Assembly: GCA_002344355.1 (NCBI GenBank)
Contig: DDTN01000037.1
Coordinates: 1-36,146, forward strand
Length of the DNA: 36,146 nucleotides
DNA from: Proteobacteria bacterium UBA2363
GTDB taxonomy: Bacteria > Pseudomonadota > Gammaproteobacteria > Xanthomonadales > UBA2363
Direction: 5' to 3'
The number at the start of each line of letters is the position of its first letter. Position 1 is the first letter of the stretch. Below, one piece after another: positions 15,090 to 23,493 of this stretch. The notes below the pieces were generated by a model. It ran no database searches. It had not been told where the DNA came from and worked only from the letters and a program-made list of their open reading frames with translations. Made by a program: the position numbers and the translations under genes.

Positions 15090-16880
15090 TCAGGCGCCGG
15101 CGCCGACCTCGTCGTCGGCCAGCGCCATCAGCGGCGCCGGACCGGCCTCGATGCAGGCGGCGTGGTAGTCGGCGCGCGGCAGGATGCGGGCGAAATAGAA
15201 CGCGGCGACTTCGCGCTGGGCGCGCTTGAACGACTCGCCGCGATCGGAGCGCTCCGCCGCCGCGACCCGCTGCGCCCAGCACCAGGCCAGCATCACGTAC
15301 CCGGAATAGAACAGGTAGTCGAAGGCGGCGGCGGGCGCGGCCGCCGGGTCGCCGGCGGCCTGGCCGGCGATCGTCCGGGTCAGCCGGGCCCACTGGTCGG
15401 CCCGGTCGGTCAGTGCCGACAGCAGGTCGGCCAGGGCCGGGTTGTCGGCCTCCATCCGGCAGAACGCGCCGATCTCGGCAAGCACGGCCTTGAGCCCGGC
15501 GCCGTCGGCGAGCAGGGTCTTGCGGCCGATCAGGTCGAGCGCCTGGATCTGGGTGGTGCCCTCGTAGATGGTGGTGATGCGCGCGTCGCGGGCGATCTGC
15601 TCCATGCCCCACTCGGCGATGTAGCCGTGGCCGCCGTAGACCTGCTGGGCGTGGTAGGCGCACTCGACCGCGGCCTCGGTGAGCAGGCCCTTGCAGATCG
15701 GCGTCAGGAAGCCGACCACCGTCTCGGCGGCGGCGCGCTCGGCGGCGTCGCTGGCGTGCGCGGCGACATCGGCCTTCAGCCAGGCGTACAGCGACAGCAC
15801 CCGGCCGCCCTCGGCGAAGGCACGGCAGGTCAGCAGCATGCGCCGGATGTCCGGATGCACGATCAGCGGATCGGCCGGCTTGTCCGGGTACGCCGGCCCG
15901 GCCGGGGCGCGCATCTGCAGACGGTCGCGGGCGTAGGCCAGGGCGTTCTGCCAGGCGCGTTCGATCAGGCCCAGGCCCTGGATGCCGACCGCCAGGCGCG
16001 CCGAGTTCATCATCAGGAACATCGCCGCCAGGCCCTTGTTGGGCGGTCCCAGCAGCCAGCCCTCGGCCTCGTCGAAATTCATCACGCAGGTCGCCGAACC
16101 GTGCAGGCCCATCTTGTGCTCGATCGAGCCGCAGCGCACCGCGTTGCGTCCGCCCATGGCGCCGTCGCGGCCGACCTTGAACTTGGGCACCACGAACAGC
16201 GAGATGCCCTTCACCCCGGGCGGCGCGTCCGGCAGGCGGGCCAGGACCAGGTGGACGATGTTGGGCGTGAAATCGTGCTCGCCCGCGGTGATGAAGATCT
16301 TCTGGCCGCTGATCGCATAGCGGCCGTCGCCGAGCGGCTCGGCGCGGGTCTTGAGCAGGCCCAGGTCGGTGCCGCAGTGGGGTTCGGTCAGGCACATGGT
16401 GCCGGTCCAGCGGCCCTCGACCAGCGGCTGCAGGAAGGCCGCCTTCTGCCAGTCCTCGCCGTAGTGGCGCAGCGACTCGATGGCGCCGTGGCCGAGCAGC
16501 GGGAAGGTGCCCCAGGCGACGTTGGCGCCGTTGATCATCTCCTTGAAGGCGCCGTCGAGCACGTAGGGCAGGCCCTGGCCGCCCTCGCCCTCGGGCGCGG
16601 TGATGCCGCTCCAGCCGCCCTCCGCGAAGGCCCGGAAGGCCTCCCGGAAGCCGGCCGGCGCGCTCACCTCGCCGTCGCGGAAGGTGCAGCCGGCATCGCC
16701 GCCCTGGTAGAGCGGCGCGATCACCTGGTCGCAGAAGCGCGCGCTCTCCTCGAGCACGGCGTCGATCAGGTCGGCGCCGGTCTGCGCGTGCGCGGGCAGG
16801 GCGGCCAGGGTGTCGGCGGCGGCCAGCACCTCGTGGATGACGAAGCGCAGGTCGGCCTGCGGCGAGCGGTAGGCGTTCAT
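15090..16880 (-). CDS. Acyl-CoA dehydrogenase with C-terminal extension
   Basis: A 596-residue flavoprotein of the acyl-CoA dehydrogenase family, long form (about 600 residues instead of 380), as in the DmdC / long AcdA-type proteins. The FAD and substrate signatures are MCLTEPHCGTDLG and ISGQKIFITAG in the middle domain and YGGHGYIAEWGMEQ in the C-terminal helical domain; the glutamate of IYEGTTQIQALDL is the expected catalytic base. The last 130 residues are the extra helical domain of this subfamily. It oxidises an acyl-CoA to the 2-enoyl-CoA with electrons passing to ETF; chain length cannot be judged. It follows the lipoprotein gene by 33 bases in the same direction. Confidence 0.93.
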   Translation of the reverse strand: MNAYRSPQADLRFVIHEVLAAADTLAALPAHAQTGADLIDAVLEESARFCDQVIAPLYQGGDAGCTFRDGEVSAPAGFREAFRAFAEGGWSGITAPEGEGGQGLPYVLDGAFKEMINGANVAWGTFPLLGHGAIESLRHYGEDWQKAAFLQPLVEGRWTGTMCLTEPHCGTDLGLLKTRAEPLGDGRYAISGQKIFITAGEHDFTPNIVHLVLARLPDAPPGVKGISLFVVPKFKVGRDGAMGGRNAVRCGSIEHKMGLHGSATCVMNFDEAEGWLLGPPNKGLAAMFLMMNSARLAVGIQGLGLIERAWQNALAYARDRLQMRAPAGPAYPDKPADPLIVHPDIRRMLLTCRAFAEGGRVLSLYAWLKADVAAHASDAAERAAAETVVGFLTPICKGLLTEAAVECAYHAQQVYGGHGYIAEWGMEQIARDARITTIYEGTTQIQALDLIGRKTLLADGAGLKAVLAEIGAFCRMEADNPALADLLSALTDRADQWARLTRTIAGQAAGDPAAAPAAAFDYLFYSGYVMLAWCWAQRVAAAERSDRGESFKRAQREVAAFYFARILPRADYHAACIEAGPAPLMALADDEVGAGA

Positions 16881-16913
16881 GGTCGGGTCCGGGCGTGAGG
16901 CGGGGAGGGAAGG

Positions 16914-17357
16914 TCAGCGGTAGACGCCGGTCAGGCCGGGCACCGGCAGCAGGCGGCTGCGCCAGGACACCTGGAAGCGCTGTCCGCGCGGCTCGCTGGC
17001 GGCGACGCGCCCGGCCAGGTGGTAGGCCTGTTCGCCGGCCTCGGCGTCCAGCCCGGGGCAGGGCACGACGTGGTCGAACGGCTCGGCGCTGGTCGGCGGC
17101 ACGTCGAGCCCGGGCGCGAGCACGAGCGGCGCCAGCGCCTGGCCGCCGAGGTCGAAGGTCGCCAGCTCGACGGTGCTGAAGCGCATGCGCACCGTCGAAT
17201 GGTTGTGCAGGCGCAGGCGCAGCAGGCACTGGCCGGCCTCGACGCGCAGCTCCTGGATGCTCAGGGTCGGCGGGTTGATGCGTTCCTTCGGCCGGCCCAT
17301 GGTGCAGGCGGCAAGCGGGACCAGCAGCAACAGCAGCACGACCGGGCGCAGGGGCAT
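16914..17357 (-). CDS. Small lipoprotein, possibly LEA type 2 / NDR1-like
   Basis: A 147-residue predicted lipoprotein: a leucine-rich signal sequence ends in the lipobox LAAC with Cys18 as the modified residue. The mature part has a strand-rich pattern including LRLHNHSTVRMRFSTVELATF, reminiscent of the LEA type 2 fold of small periplasmic lipoproteins in Lysobacterales; this assignment is tentative. The ATG at 17357 is preferred because GGAG sits nine bases before it and it directly precedes the signal sequence; an ATG at 17372 would add five residues but lacks a ribosome site. It is upstream of, and probably co-transcribed with, the acyl-CoA dehydrogenase. Confidence 0.7.
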   Translation of the reverse strand: MPLRPVVLLLLLVPLAACTMGRPKERINPPTLSIQELRVEAGQCLLRLRLHNHSTVRMRFSTVELATFDLGGQALAPLVLAPGLDVPPTSAEPFDHVVPCPGLDAEAGEQAYHLAGRVAASEPRGQRFQVSWRSRLLPVPGLTGVYR

Positions 17358-17583
17358 CGCAGGACTCTCCATACGGACGCGTAGAGTCTAACCCGGACCC
17401 TGGGCGTGGGCGCCCGCCTGCCCGGCCCGGACCGCGCAACGAGTCGGGCCGCGCAGCCCGGTCCTGACCCCGACCGCCCGCACCGGGAGCCCGGAGCGCG
17501 CGGATCGCCCGCGCGCGCCTGCCCCGGGGCGATGCGACCGCGCCGCGTCCTGGCGCCCGGCCGCCCCGCCGTCGCCGGACGCC

Positions 17584-19260
17584 TCAGCGCAACTGCCCGC
17601 GCAGGCGAAGCTCGCGTTCGATGTGGTCGGCCAGGGCGTTCACCCAGCCGCGGCTCTGCCAGCGCGCCATCAGCCGCGTCGCCAGGCGCATCGGCGGGCT
17701 GCTGCGAGCCAGCAGGTGGTCGATGGCATGCGGCAGCAGGGCGCGGATGCGGCCGCGCAGCAGGCGCCGCAGGTGCCGCATGCGGGCCTCGTCCAGGGCC
17801 GGCCAGGCCGGCATCGGCAACGGCCGTGCCGCCTGCCCGACCAGGGGCAGCACCGGCAGCCGGCCGCGACGGTCGCCGTGGCGCTCGCGCAGCGCCGCCG
17901 GCCAGCCGCCGAACAGCGGGTCGGTGCCGGGCAGGCGCAGGTGACGCTCCAGGAAGCGCTGGCAGTTCAGGCGCCCGAGCTGGAAATCGTGGACGCGGAA
18001 CGCGCGGTCCAGGAAGCCGCCGAAGCCGTCCAGCACGCCGCCGGCCAGGGGGTGGTCGGCACGCACCCCGTCGATGCGTCGGGACGGCGCCACCATGTGC
18101 CGGCTGGCCATCGGGTCGTCCTGGGCGGTGACCAGCTCCTCGGGCTTGAAGCGGGTCTGGTTCTTCATCGCCACCAGCAGCGCCCGCGCCAGGTCGAGCA
18201 GGCCTTCGGGCGCCGGCTCGCCGGGCCGGAAGCCGACGATGTCGGGGAACGGGTCGATCGAGACCAGGCTGCGCCCGGCCACCGGCGCGCGCGCGCGCGC
18301 CGGCGGCCGGCCGACCAGCAGGCCCCGGCCGAGCGTGAACGGCTGGTTGTCCAGCATGCCGCCGTCGACCGCCAGGAACTCCAGCGCGGTCGGCGCGGCA
18401 TGGTCGCCCCAGTGCGGTGGCAGCGGCTGCCAGCGCCGGCAGGCCGGCGGTTCCTCGTCGGCGCCCACGGGAAACGGCCACAGCTCGCTTTCGTAGTCGC
18501 CGACCGGCCGCACCAGGGGGCGCGGCGGCAGCGCCAGCGGGAACGCACCCGAGGCCAGCGCCGCCTGCTGCAGGCGGCCCCAGCCCGGACCCCGCATCGC
18601 CCAGTCCAGCGCCGTCGCCGAGGCCTCGACCGCCGGCCCCGGTCCGAGCCGGAAGCGCAGCGCCTCGGCATGGCGGCGCATGCCGTGGCCGGGGCGCGGC
18701 ACCGACTCCGCCTCGGCCTCCCCGAAGCCCAGGTTGTAGGGAACCCCGCGCAGGTTGGTGATGGTGAACGCCAGGTCGACCCCGTCCTGCGCCCACGGTC
18801 GCGGCCGCCCGCCGGCGCCGCCGGGCAGGGCCGCGGCGGCGATCGCGTCCAGGGAGCCGCCGTTGAGCAGGGCGAGCAGGCGCCGGCCATCGCCGAGGTC
18901 GTCCGGGGCGAGCAGGACCTCGGCGTCGATGCGGTTGACCCAGCTCTCGAACAGGGCGTTGTCCGGCACCGACGGACCCGGATCGGCGGCGTGGACCGGC
19001 CGGTGCGGCCGGCCGGCCAGGATGCCGGCCAGGATGCCGGCGGTCATCGCTCCGCCGGAAGCGCCGGTCAGGCCGGCCAGGCGGACGCGGTGCGGCGCCG
19101 CCGCGAAGCCGTCGGCCTGTCCCTGGTGCCAGGCGTCCAGCGCCTCGACCAGGAAATCGACCACGCCGGCCGTGTAGGCACCGGCCGACACCGCGCCGGC
19201 CATCACCAGGCCGAGTTCGTGGACGGGCAGGGCATCGTCGACGGCGCTCATGGCGGTCAT
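17584..19260 (-). CDS. Patatin-like phospholipase family protein
   Basis: A 558-residue predicted serine lipase using a Ser-Asp dyad. The nucleophile elbow is GASGG (66-70, Ser68) in LTGASGGAMTAGI, the aspartate is in VDGGMLDNQPF (DGG at 299-301), and an upstream glycine/alanine-rich loop (MAGAVSAGAY, 20-29) takes the place of the oxyanion loop. There is no signal peptide or membrane segment. The C-terminal 200 residues are arginine-rich and match no domain I know. Substrate is probably a phospholipid or acyl ester. Start is uncertain between ATG 19260 and ATG 19251. It diverges from the S4-domain gene with 50 bases between. The 211 bases downstream, before the lipoprotein gene, show nothing recognisable. 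Confidence 0.82.
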   Translation of the reverse strand: MTAMSAVDDALPVHELGLVMAGAVSAGAYTAGVVDFLVEALDAWHQGQADGFAAAPHRVRLAGLTGASGGAMTAGILAGILAGRPHRPVHAADPGPSVPDNALFESWVNRIDAEVLLAPDDLGDGRRLLALLNGGSLDAIAAAALPGGAGGRPRPWAQDGVDLAFTITNLRGVPYNLGFGEAEAESVPRPGHGMRRHAEALRFRLGPGPAVEASATALDWAMRGPGWGRLQQAALASGAFPLALPPRPLVRPVGDYESELWPFPVGADEEPPACRRWQPLPPHWGDHAAPTALEFLAVDGGMLDNQPFTLGRGLLVGRPPARARAPVAGRSLVSIDPFPDIVGFRPGEPAPEGLLDLARALLVAMKNQTRFKPEELVTAQDDPMASRHMVAPSRRIDGVRADHPLAGGVLDGFGGFLDRAFRVHDFQLGRLNCQRFLERHLRLPGTDPLFGGWPAALRERHGDRRGRLPVLPLVGQAARPLPMPAWPALDEARMRHLRRLLRGRIRALLPHAIDHLLARSSPPMRLATRLMARWQSRGWVNALADHIERELRLRGQLR

Positions 19261-19310
19261 GGTACGTGCTGCGGCTTCCGCGCCGGGCCCGGGCGCGCGA
19301 CACTGCCGCC

Positions 19311-19709
19311 ATGGACATGGCAACCGACGGCATCCGCATCGACGTGTGGCTCTGGGCGGCGCGCTTCTTCCGGACCCGCGCGCTGGCCAGGGCGGCGGTC
19401 GCGGCCGGCCGGGTCACGGTCGCCGGCGCAGCGTGCAAGCCGGCGCGGCTGCTGCGTGCCGGCGACCGCCTGGTCGTCGAACGCGAGGGCGAACGTTTCG
19501 AGGTGGAGGTGCGGGCGCTGTCCGATCGCCGCGGACCGGCCCCGGCGGCACGCACGCTGTACCACGAGGATCCCGCCTCGATCGCCGCCCGGGAGGCCGA
19601 GCGCGCCCGGCGCGTCGCCGAACGCGCCGGCTACCGGCCGCCGGAGGCGCGCCCGGACAAGCGCGCGCGCCGTCTGATCCGGGCGCTGGGCGACATCGAT
19701 GCGCTTTAG
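19311..19709 (+). CDS. hslR: S4-domain RNA-binding protein, heat shock protein 15 type
   Basis: A 132-residue protein with an N-terminal S4 domain: IRIDVWLWAARFFRTR (about 8-23), then the loop GRVTVAG and KPARLLRAGDRLVV. The rest is a basic tail ending in KRARRLIRAL. E. coli HslR (Hsp15) binds free 50S subunits carrying a nascent peptidyl-tRNA and helps recycle them. Length is the same as in E. coli (133). The ATG at 19311 lies just before the conserved part; ATG at 19317 would shorten it by two residues. It is a single gene facing the ECF sigma factor gene across 285 bases in which I see no gene or clear terminator. Confidence 0.9.
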   Translation: MDMATDGIRIDVWLWAARFFRTRALARAAVAAGRVTVAGAACKPARLLRAGDRLVVEREGERFEVEVRALSDRRGPAPAARTLYHEDPASIAAREAERARRVAERAGYRPPEARPDKRARRLIRALGDIDAL

Positions 19710-19994
19710 GGGCAGTGGACAGGGGGCCGGGTTTGGCGAGCCGTTCTGCGGGCTTGTCGGGGTCGCCCTTGATCCGGCCAGGTCACGGTGGCGTGTCCGC
19801 CATGCAGGACCGTCGCCGCCCGGGCTCGATGGGGTCGCAGGGGTGGAACGCGCCTGGCAGGGAGGCGACTGACAATCCCCGCCGATCAGGTCGCCGGGAG
19901 AGAGACGACATCACGCCTTGCCTCCCCATGGCAGCGTCCCGACGCGCGGCACCCGGCATCCCGCTCCTGGTCCCCGGTCCCCGACCTTTCGGCC

Positions 19995-20555
19995 TCACGC
20001 CCCCAGCCGGTCGCGCAGCCAGGCGCGGGCGACCGTCCAGCGCCGGTGCACGGTGCGCTCGTCGCGGCCGATCACCTGGCCGATCTCGGCCATCTCCAGG
20101 CCGCCGAAGAAACGCAGTTCGACGACGGCGGCCAGTTCGGCATCGAGCACTTCCAGGGCCTGCAGGGCCTCGTCGACCTCCTCGAGGCCGTAGTGCTCGG
20201 GGATCGGCAGCTCCAGGCTGGCGTGGAAGTCCTCGCGGATCCAGCCGCCGCCGCGCTTGCCGGCCTGGCTGCGGCGGGCGTCGTCGACCAGGATCTGGCG
20301 CATGATCCGGGCGGCGCCGTTGAACAGGTGCCGGCGGTCGCTGAAGTTGACGTGGCCGGCGCCGAGCAGGCGCACGAACATCTCGTTGACCAGGGCGGTC
20401 GGCTGCAGGGTGTCGTGGCCGCGGTGGCCGCGCAGCTCCGAGGCGGCGAGGTTGCGCAGGTCGCCGTAGACCAGCGGCAGCAGTTCGGCCAGCGCGCCGT
20501 GGTCGCCGGCCTGCCAGCGCTCCAGCAGTCCCTGGAGGTGCTCTGTTTCCGCCAT
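19995..20555 (-). CDS. ECF-type RNA polymerase sigma factor (kinase-associated)
   Basis: A 186-residue sigma factor of the ECF / sigma-70-like family common in xanthomonads and planctomycetes. Region 2 is seen in ELRGHRGHDTLQPTALVNE with the following FVRLLG and LFNGAARIMRQILVDDAR; region 4 in ELRFFGGLEMAEIG and the helix-turn-helix GRDERTVHRRWTVARAWL. There is no anti-sigma factor gene beside it. Members of this group are typically encoded next to a Ser/Thr kinase thought to control them by phosphorylation. Here the kinase gene is directly upstream on the same strand, 48 bases away, so kinase and sigma factor should be co-expressed. Confidence 0.92.
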   Translation of the reverse strand: MAETEHLQGLLERWQAGDHGALAELLPLVYGDLRNLAASELRGHRGHDTLQPTALVNEMFVRLLGAGHVNFSDRRHLFNGAARIMRQILVDDARRSQAGKRGGGWIREDFHASLELPIPEHYGLEEVDEALQALEVLDAELAAVVELRFFGGLEMAEIGQVIGRDERTVHRRWTVARAWLRDRLGA

Positions 20556-20603
20556 GGCGCCGCTCCCCGCGCGTGTGGTCGGTTCCGATTCTACGCCGGC
20601 CGC

Positions 20604-23249
20604 TCAGGATGCCGGCGCGCCGGCGGTCATCGCCGCCAGCGCCTGCCTGGCCCGCCGGGTGTCCCAGGCGGCCTCGCCCAGCCCGGCCTGCAGCCGCGCC
20701 AGCACCGCCGCCAGCTCGCCGGCGCTGCCGGCGTCGGCGCGGCCATGGCCGAGCAGGCAGTCGATGCGGTGCCAGGCCAGCGCCGGCGCCCGCAGCGGGT
20801 CGTCGCCATAGCCGGCGGCGGCCGCCTGGAAACCGTCCAGGGCGGCGTCGACGTCGCCGCGCGCGCAGGCCAGTCGGGCCCGGGCGTGCTGCACGCGCGG
20901 GTGGTAGGCGCTGCCCGGCCAGGGCGCGATGATCGCCCAGGCCTCGTCCAGCACCGCCGTCGCCGGCTCCAGCAGGTCCATGCCGAGCAGGGCGGTGCCC
21001 TGGTTGTAGAGTCCGGCGGCGACGTAGGGGTTGTCGTCGCCGAACACGGTGCGCAGGATCGGCAGGGCTTCGTCGAGCAGGGCCAGGGCCGCCTCGAAGC
21101 GGCCGAGGCGGATCTCCATCAGCGCCTGGTTGTTGAGCTTGATGCCGACGTCGCGGTGGTCGTCGCCGAGGGTCCGGCGCAGCCGCGCGATGCCCTCGCG
21201 GTAATTGGCCTCGGCTTCCCGGTAACGGCCCAGGTCGGTCTGCTGGTCGGCGAGCTGGGCCAGCGCCCGGCCGTAGTCGGGATGTTCCTCGCCGAACGCC
21301 TGGCGGTAGGCGGCCACCGCCTGGCGGGTGCGCTCGGCGGCCAGCTCCGGTTGGCGCAGCACCTCAAGGGTCCCGGCACTGGTCAGCAGGGCCTCGCAGA
21401 AGAACGCCGGATCCTGTTCGAACAGCCGCTCGCGCAGGGCCAGCAGGCGGTCCTGGGCCTGTGCCGCCTCGGCGAAGCGGCGCTGGTTGAGCAGGCTGCC
21501 GGACAGCGCCGAGAGCGCGTGGGCGTAGGCCAGGCCGTCGCCGGGACCGAGCCGCTCGAGCAGGTCGAGCGCCAGCGCATGGTGGTCGGCGGCGTTGTCC
21601 TGCCAGTTGCCGTCGGTGTCGGCCTGGCTGGCGGCGGCCAGGGTGCGCGCCAGCAGGGCGCGGTGTTCCGGGTCGTCGCGATCGAGCAGGGCCAGCGCCT
21701 GCGCGTACAGCATGCGCGACTCCGGATACAGGCCGATGCTCTGGTAGGAGCGGGCGACGGTCGCCAGCAGGCCGGCGCGGATGTCGGCAGGCATGGCCCC
21801 GGCCCCGGCGCTGCCGCTGGCGTCGGCGATGCGGCGGGCGCCGAGATCGAGGAGCTCGCGCGCGGTGGTCTCGGCCTGCGGCTGCACGCGCGGGTCGGCG
21901 GCGCTGAACAGGTCCTGCATGAAGCCGGCGATGGCCTGCGCCTGGTCGCGCTCGACCCGGATCTGGCGGTTGCTGGCGGCCAGCTGCACCAGGTGCCAGG
22001 CGGCACCCGCGACCAGCAGGGCGAGGGCGATGCTGGCGGCGCGGTTGCGGCGCAGGAACTTGCCGATGCGGTAGGGCAGGTGGCCGCGACGGGCCCGCAC
22101 CGGCAGGCCGGCGAGCCAGCGCTGCAGGTCCTGGACCAGGGCGGCGACGGTGTCGTAGCGCTCCTGCGGCAGCGGTGCCAGGGCCTTGCCCAGGATCCGC
22201 GCCAGGTCGCCACGGAGCTGGCGCTGCAGGCGCTCGGGCGTGGCCCGGCGCAGGCTGGCCAGGTGCCGGGCGCGATCCGGATCGGCCGCCAGCAGCGCGC
22301 GCAGCGCCAGGTCCGGGCGCGGTACCGGCGCGCCGGTGCCGCCGCCGGCGCGCGCGCGCGCCTCGTGCGCGGGGATGCCGCAGAGCAGCTCGAACAGCAC
22401 CAGGCCGAGCTGGTAGACGTCGCAGGCGGTGCTGACCGGCTCGCCGCGGATCTGTTCCGGGGAGGCGTAGGCCGGGGTCAGGCTCAGCGTGTGCAGGGGG
22501 CCGCCGGTCTCGTCGAGCAGCCGGGCGATGCCGAAGTCGAGCAGGCGCGGCTCGCCGCTGCCGTCGACCAGGATGTTGGCCGGCTTGATGTCGCGGTGCA
22601 CGACCAGGCTGCGGTGCGCCGACTGCACCGCCTCGCCGACCCGCGCGAGCAGCCGGGCGCGGCCGCGCAGGTCGAGCCGGCGGCCGTCGCACCAGGTGGT
22701 GATCGCCTCGCCGCGCACGTGCTCCATGGCGAACCAGGCCTGGCCCTCGTCGGTGAAGCCGCCATCCGCCAGGCGGGCGATGCCCGGATGGCCGAGCCGT
22801 GCCAGGATGCTGCGTTCGCGCAGGAAGCGCTGCGCCAGCACCGGGGTGTCGGCGCGGATCAGCTTCAGCGCGACCCGCTGCTCGAAGCCCCCATCGACGC
22901 GCTCGGCGAGGTACACCACCCCCATGCCGCCATGGCCGATGACGTCGACCAGGCGGAACGGTCCGATCCGCTGGCCGATCCGGCGCCGCGCCGGCGGCAT
23001 CCGCGCCGCGTCGGCGCCGCCGGCCTCGCCGCTGAGGCCGGTGGCGGTGCAGTCGACCTGGACCAGCAAGGCCTGCACCCGCGCCAGCAGCGCATCGTCG
23101 TCGCCGCAGCGCCGGGCGACCAGGTCCCGGCGCGCGTCGCCCTCGGGCGTGGCCAACGCCTCGTCGAGGATCTCCAGTGCCCTGCGCTCCACTGCCCCGC
23201 CCCTCGCCGGTCCGTGGTCGCGCCCGTCGCGGGCGCACCCGGCCATCAT
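20604..23249 (-). CDS. Membrane-anchored Ser/Thr protein kinase with TPR repeats
   Basis: An 881-residue Hanks-type kinase. Kinase landmarks: glycine loop GHGGMGVVY (105-113), Lys129 in VALKL, HRD at 218-220 with IKPANIL, DFG at 238-240, and the activation-segment end YASPEQ. One membrane helix (about 404-425) links this cytoplasmic part to some 450 residues of TPR-like helical repeats (for example LADQQTDLGRYREAEANYREGIA) outside the inner membrane. It probably senses through the TPR part and signals to the co-encoded sigma factor. Start is uncertain: ATG 23249 is given, but GTG at 23192, after a GAGGGG stretch, would begin at ERRALEIL, where relatives start. It diverges from the 42-residue peptide gene. 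Confidence 0.92.
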   Translation of the reverse strand: MMAGCARDGRDHGPARGGAVERRALEILDEALATPEGDARRDLVARRCGDDDALLARVQALLVQVDCTATGLSGEAGGADAARMPPARRRIGQRIGPFRLVDVIGHGGMGVVYLAERVDGGFEQRVALKLIRADTPVLAQRFLRERSILARLGHPGIARLADGGFTDEGQAWFAMEHVRGEAITTWCDGRRLDLRGRARLLARVGEAVQSAHRSLVVHRDIKPANILVDGSGEPRLLDFGIARLLDETGGPLHTLSLTPAYASPEQIRGEPVSTACDVYQLGLVLFELLCGIPAHEARARAGGGTGAPVPRPDLALRALLAADPDRARHLASLRRATPERLQRQLRGDLARILGKALAPLPQERYDTVAALVQDLQRWLAGLPVRARRGHLPYRIGKFLRRNRAASIALALLVAGAAWHLVQLAASNRQIRVERDQAQAIAGFMQDLFSAADPRVQPQAETTARELLDLGARRIADASGSAGAGAMPADIRAGLLATVARSYQSIGLYPESRMLYAQALALLDRDDPEHRALLARTLAAASQADTDGNWQDNAADHHALALDLLERLGPGDGLAYAHALSALSGSLLNQRRFAEAAQAQDRLLALRERLFEQDPAFFCEALLTSAGTLEVLRQPELAAERTRQAVAAYRQAFGEEHPDYGRALAQLADQQTDLGRYREAEANYREGIARLRRTLGDDHRDVGIKLNNQALMEIRLGRFEAALALLDEALPILRTVFGDDNPYVAAGLYNQGTALLGMDLLEPATAVLDEAWAIIAPWPGSAYHPRVQHARARLACARGDVDAALDGFQAAAAGYGDDPLRAPALAWHRIDCLLGHGRADAGSAGELAAVLARLQAGLGEAAWDTRRARQALAAMTAGAPAS

Positions 23250-23364
23250 GTCAGGTTTCCGCGCGCAACTGCGTAGATCCAGGAAGGCACGCAGCGGCGT
23301 CCGCTGCTAGCGTGACCTGGCGGCCCGCAGCGCCGCCCATCCCAGACTGCCACGGAGCACCCTC

Positions 23365-23493
23365 ATGTCCTTCCAGCCCTCGCCGCCGATCCTGCGCCTT
23401 CACGCCACCCCCGAGCAGCCCAAGCCCGGTGACGAAGATCCGGAGCCGACGCCGACCCCGAAGACGCCCGACTTCCCGAACGGTCCGCGCTGA
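23365..23493 (+). CDS. Proline-rich micropeptide, 42 residues, unknown function
   Basis: A short gene, beginning MSFQPSPPILRL and ending FPNGPR. It has a good ribosome site (GGAG seven bases before the ATG) and a low-complexity acidic, proline- and threonine-rich middle (DEDPEPTPTPKTP). There is no signal peptide or membrane segment. It diverges from the kinase gene with 115 bases between, and its TGA ends at the base before the mutS stop. The PTPTPKTP stretch offers threonines as possible kinase targets, which is speculation. It could be a chance ORF, but start, ribosome site and exact fit to the gap argue for a real gene. Confidence 0.5.
   Translation: MSFQPSPPILRLHATPEQPKPGDEDPEPTPTPKTPDFPNGPR

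Noticed and set aside
15162..16898. Open frame of 578 codons antisense to the acyl-CoA dehydrogenase
   Set aside because: Antisense shadow without any recognisable motif.
19710..19994. Possible small gene or RNA between hslR and the sigma factor gene
   Set aside because: No reading frame with a ribosome site and no convincing hairpin plus T-run was seen.
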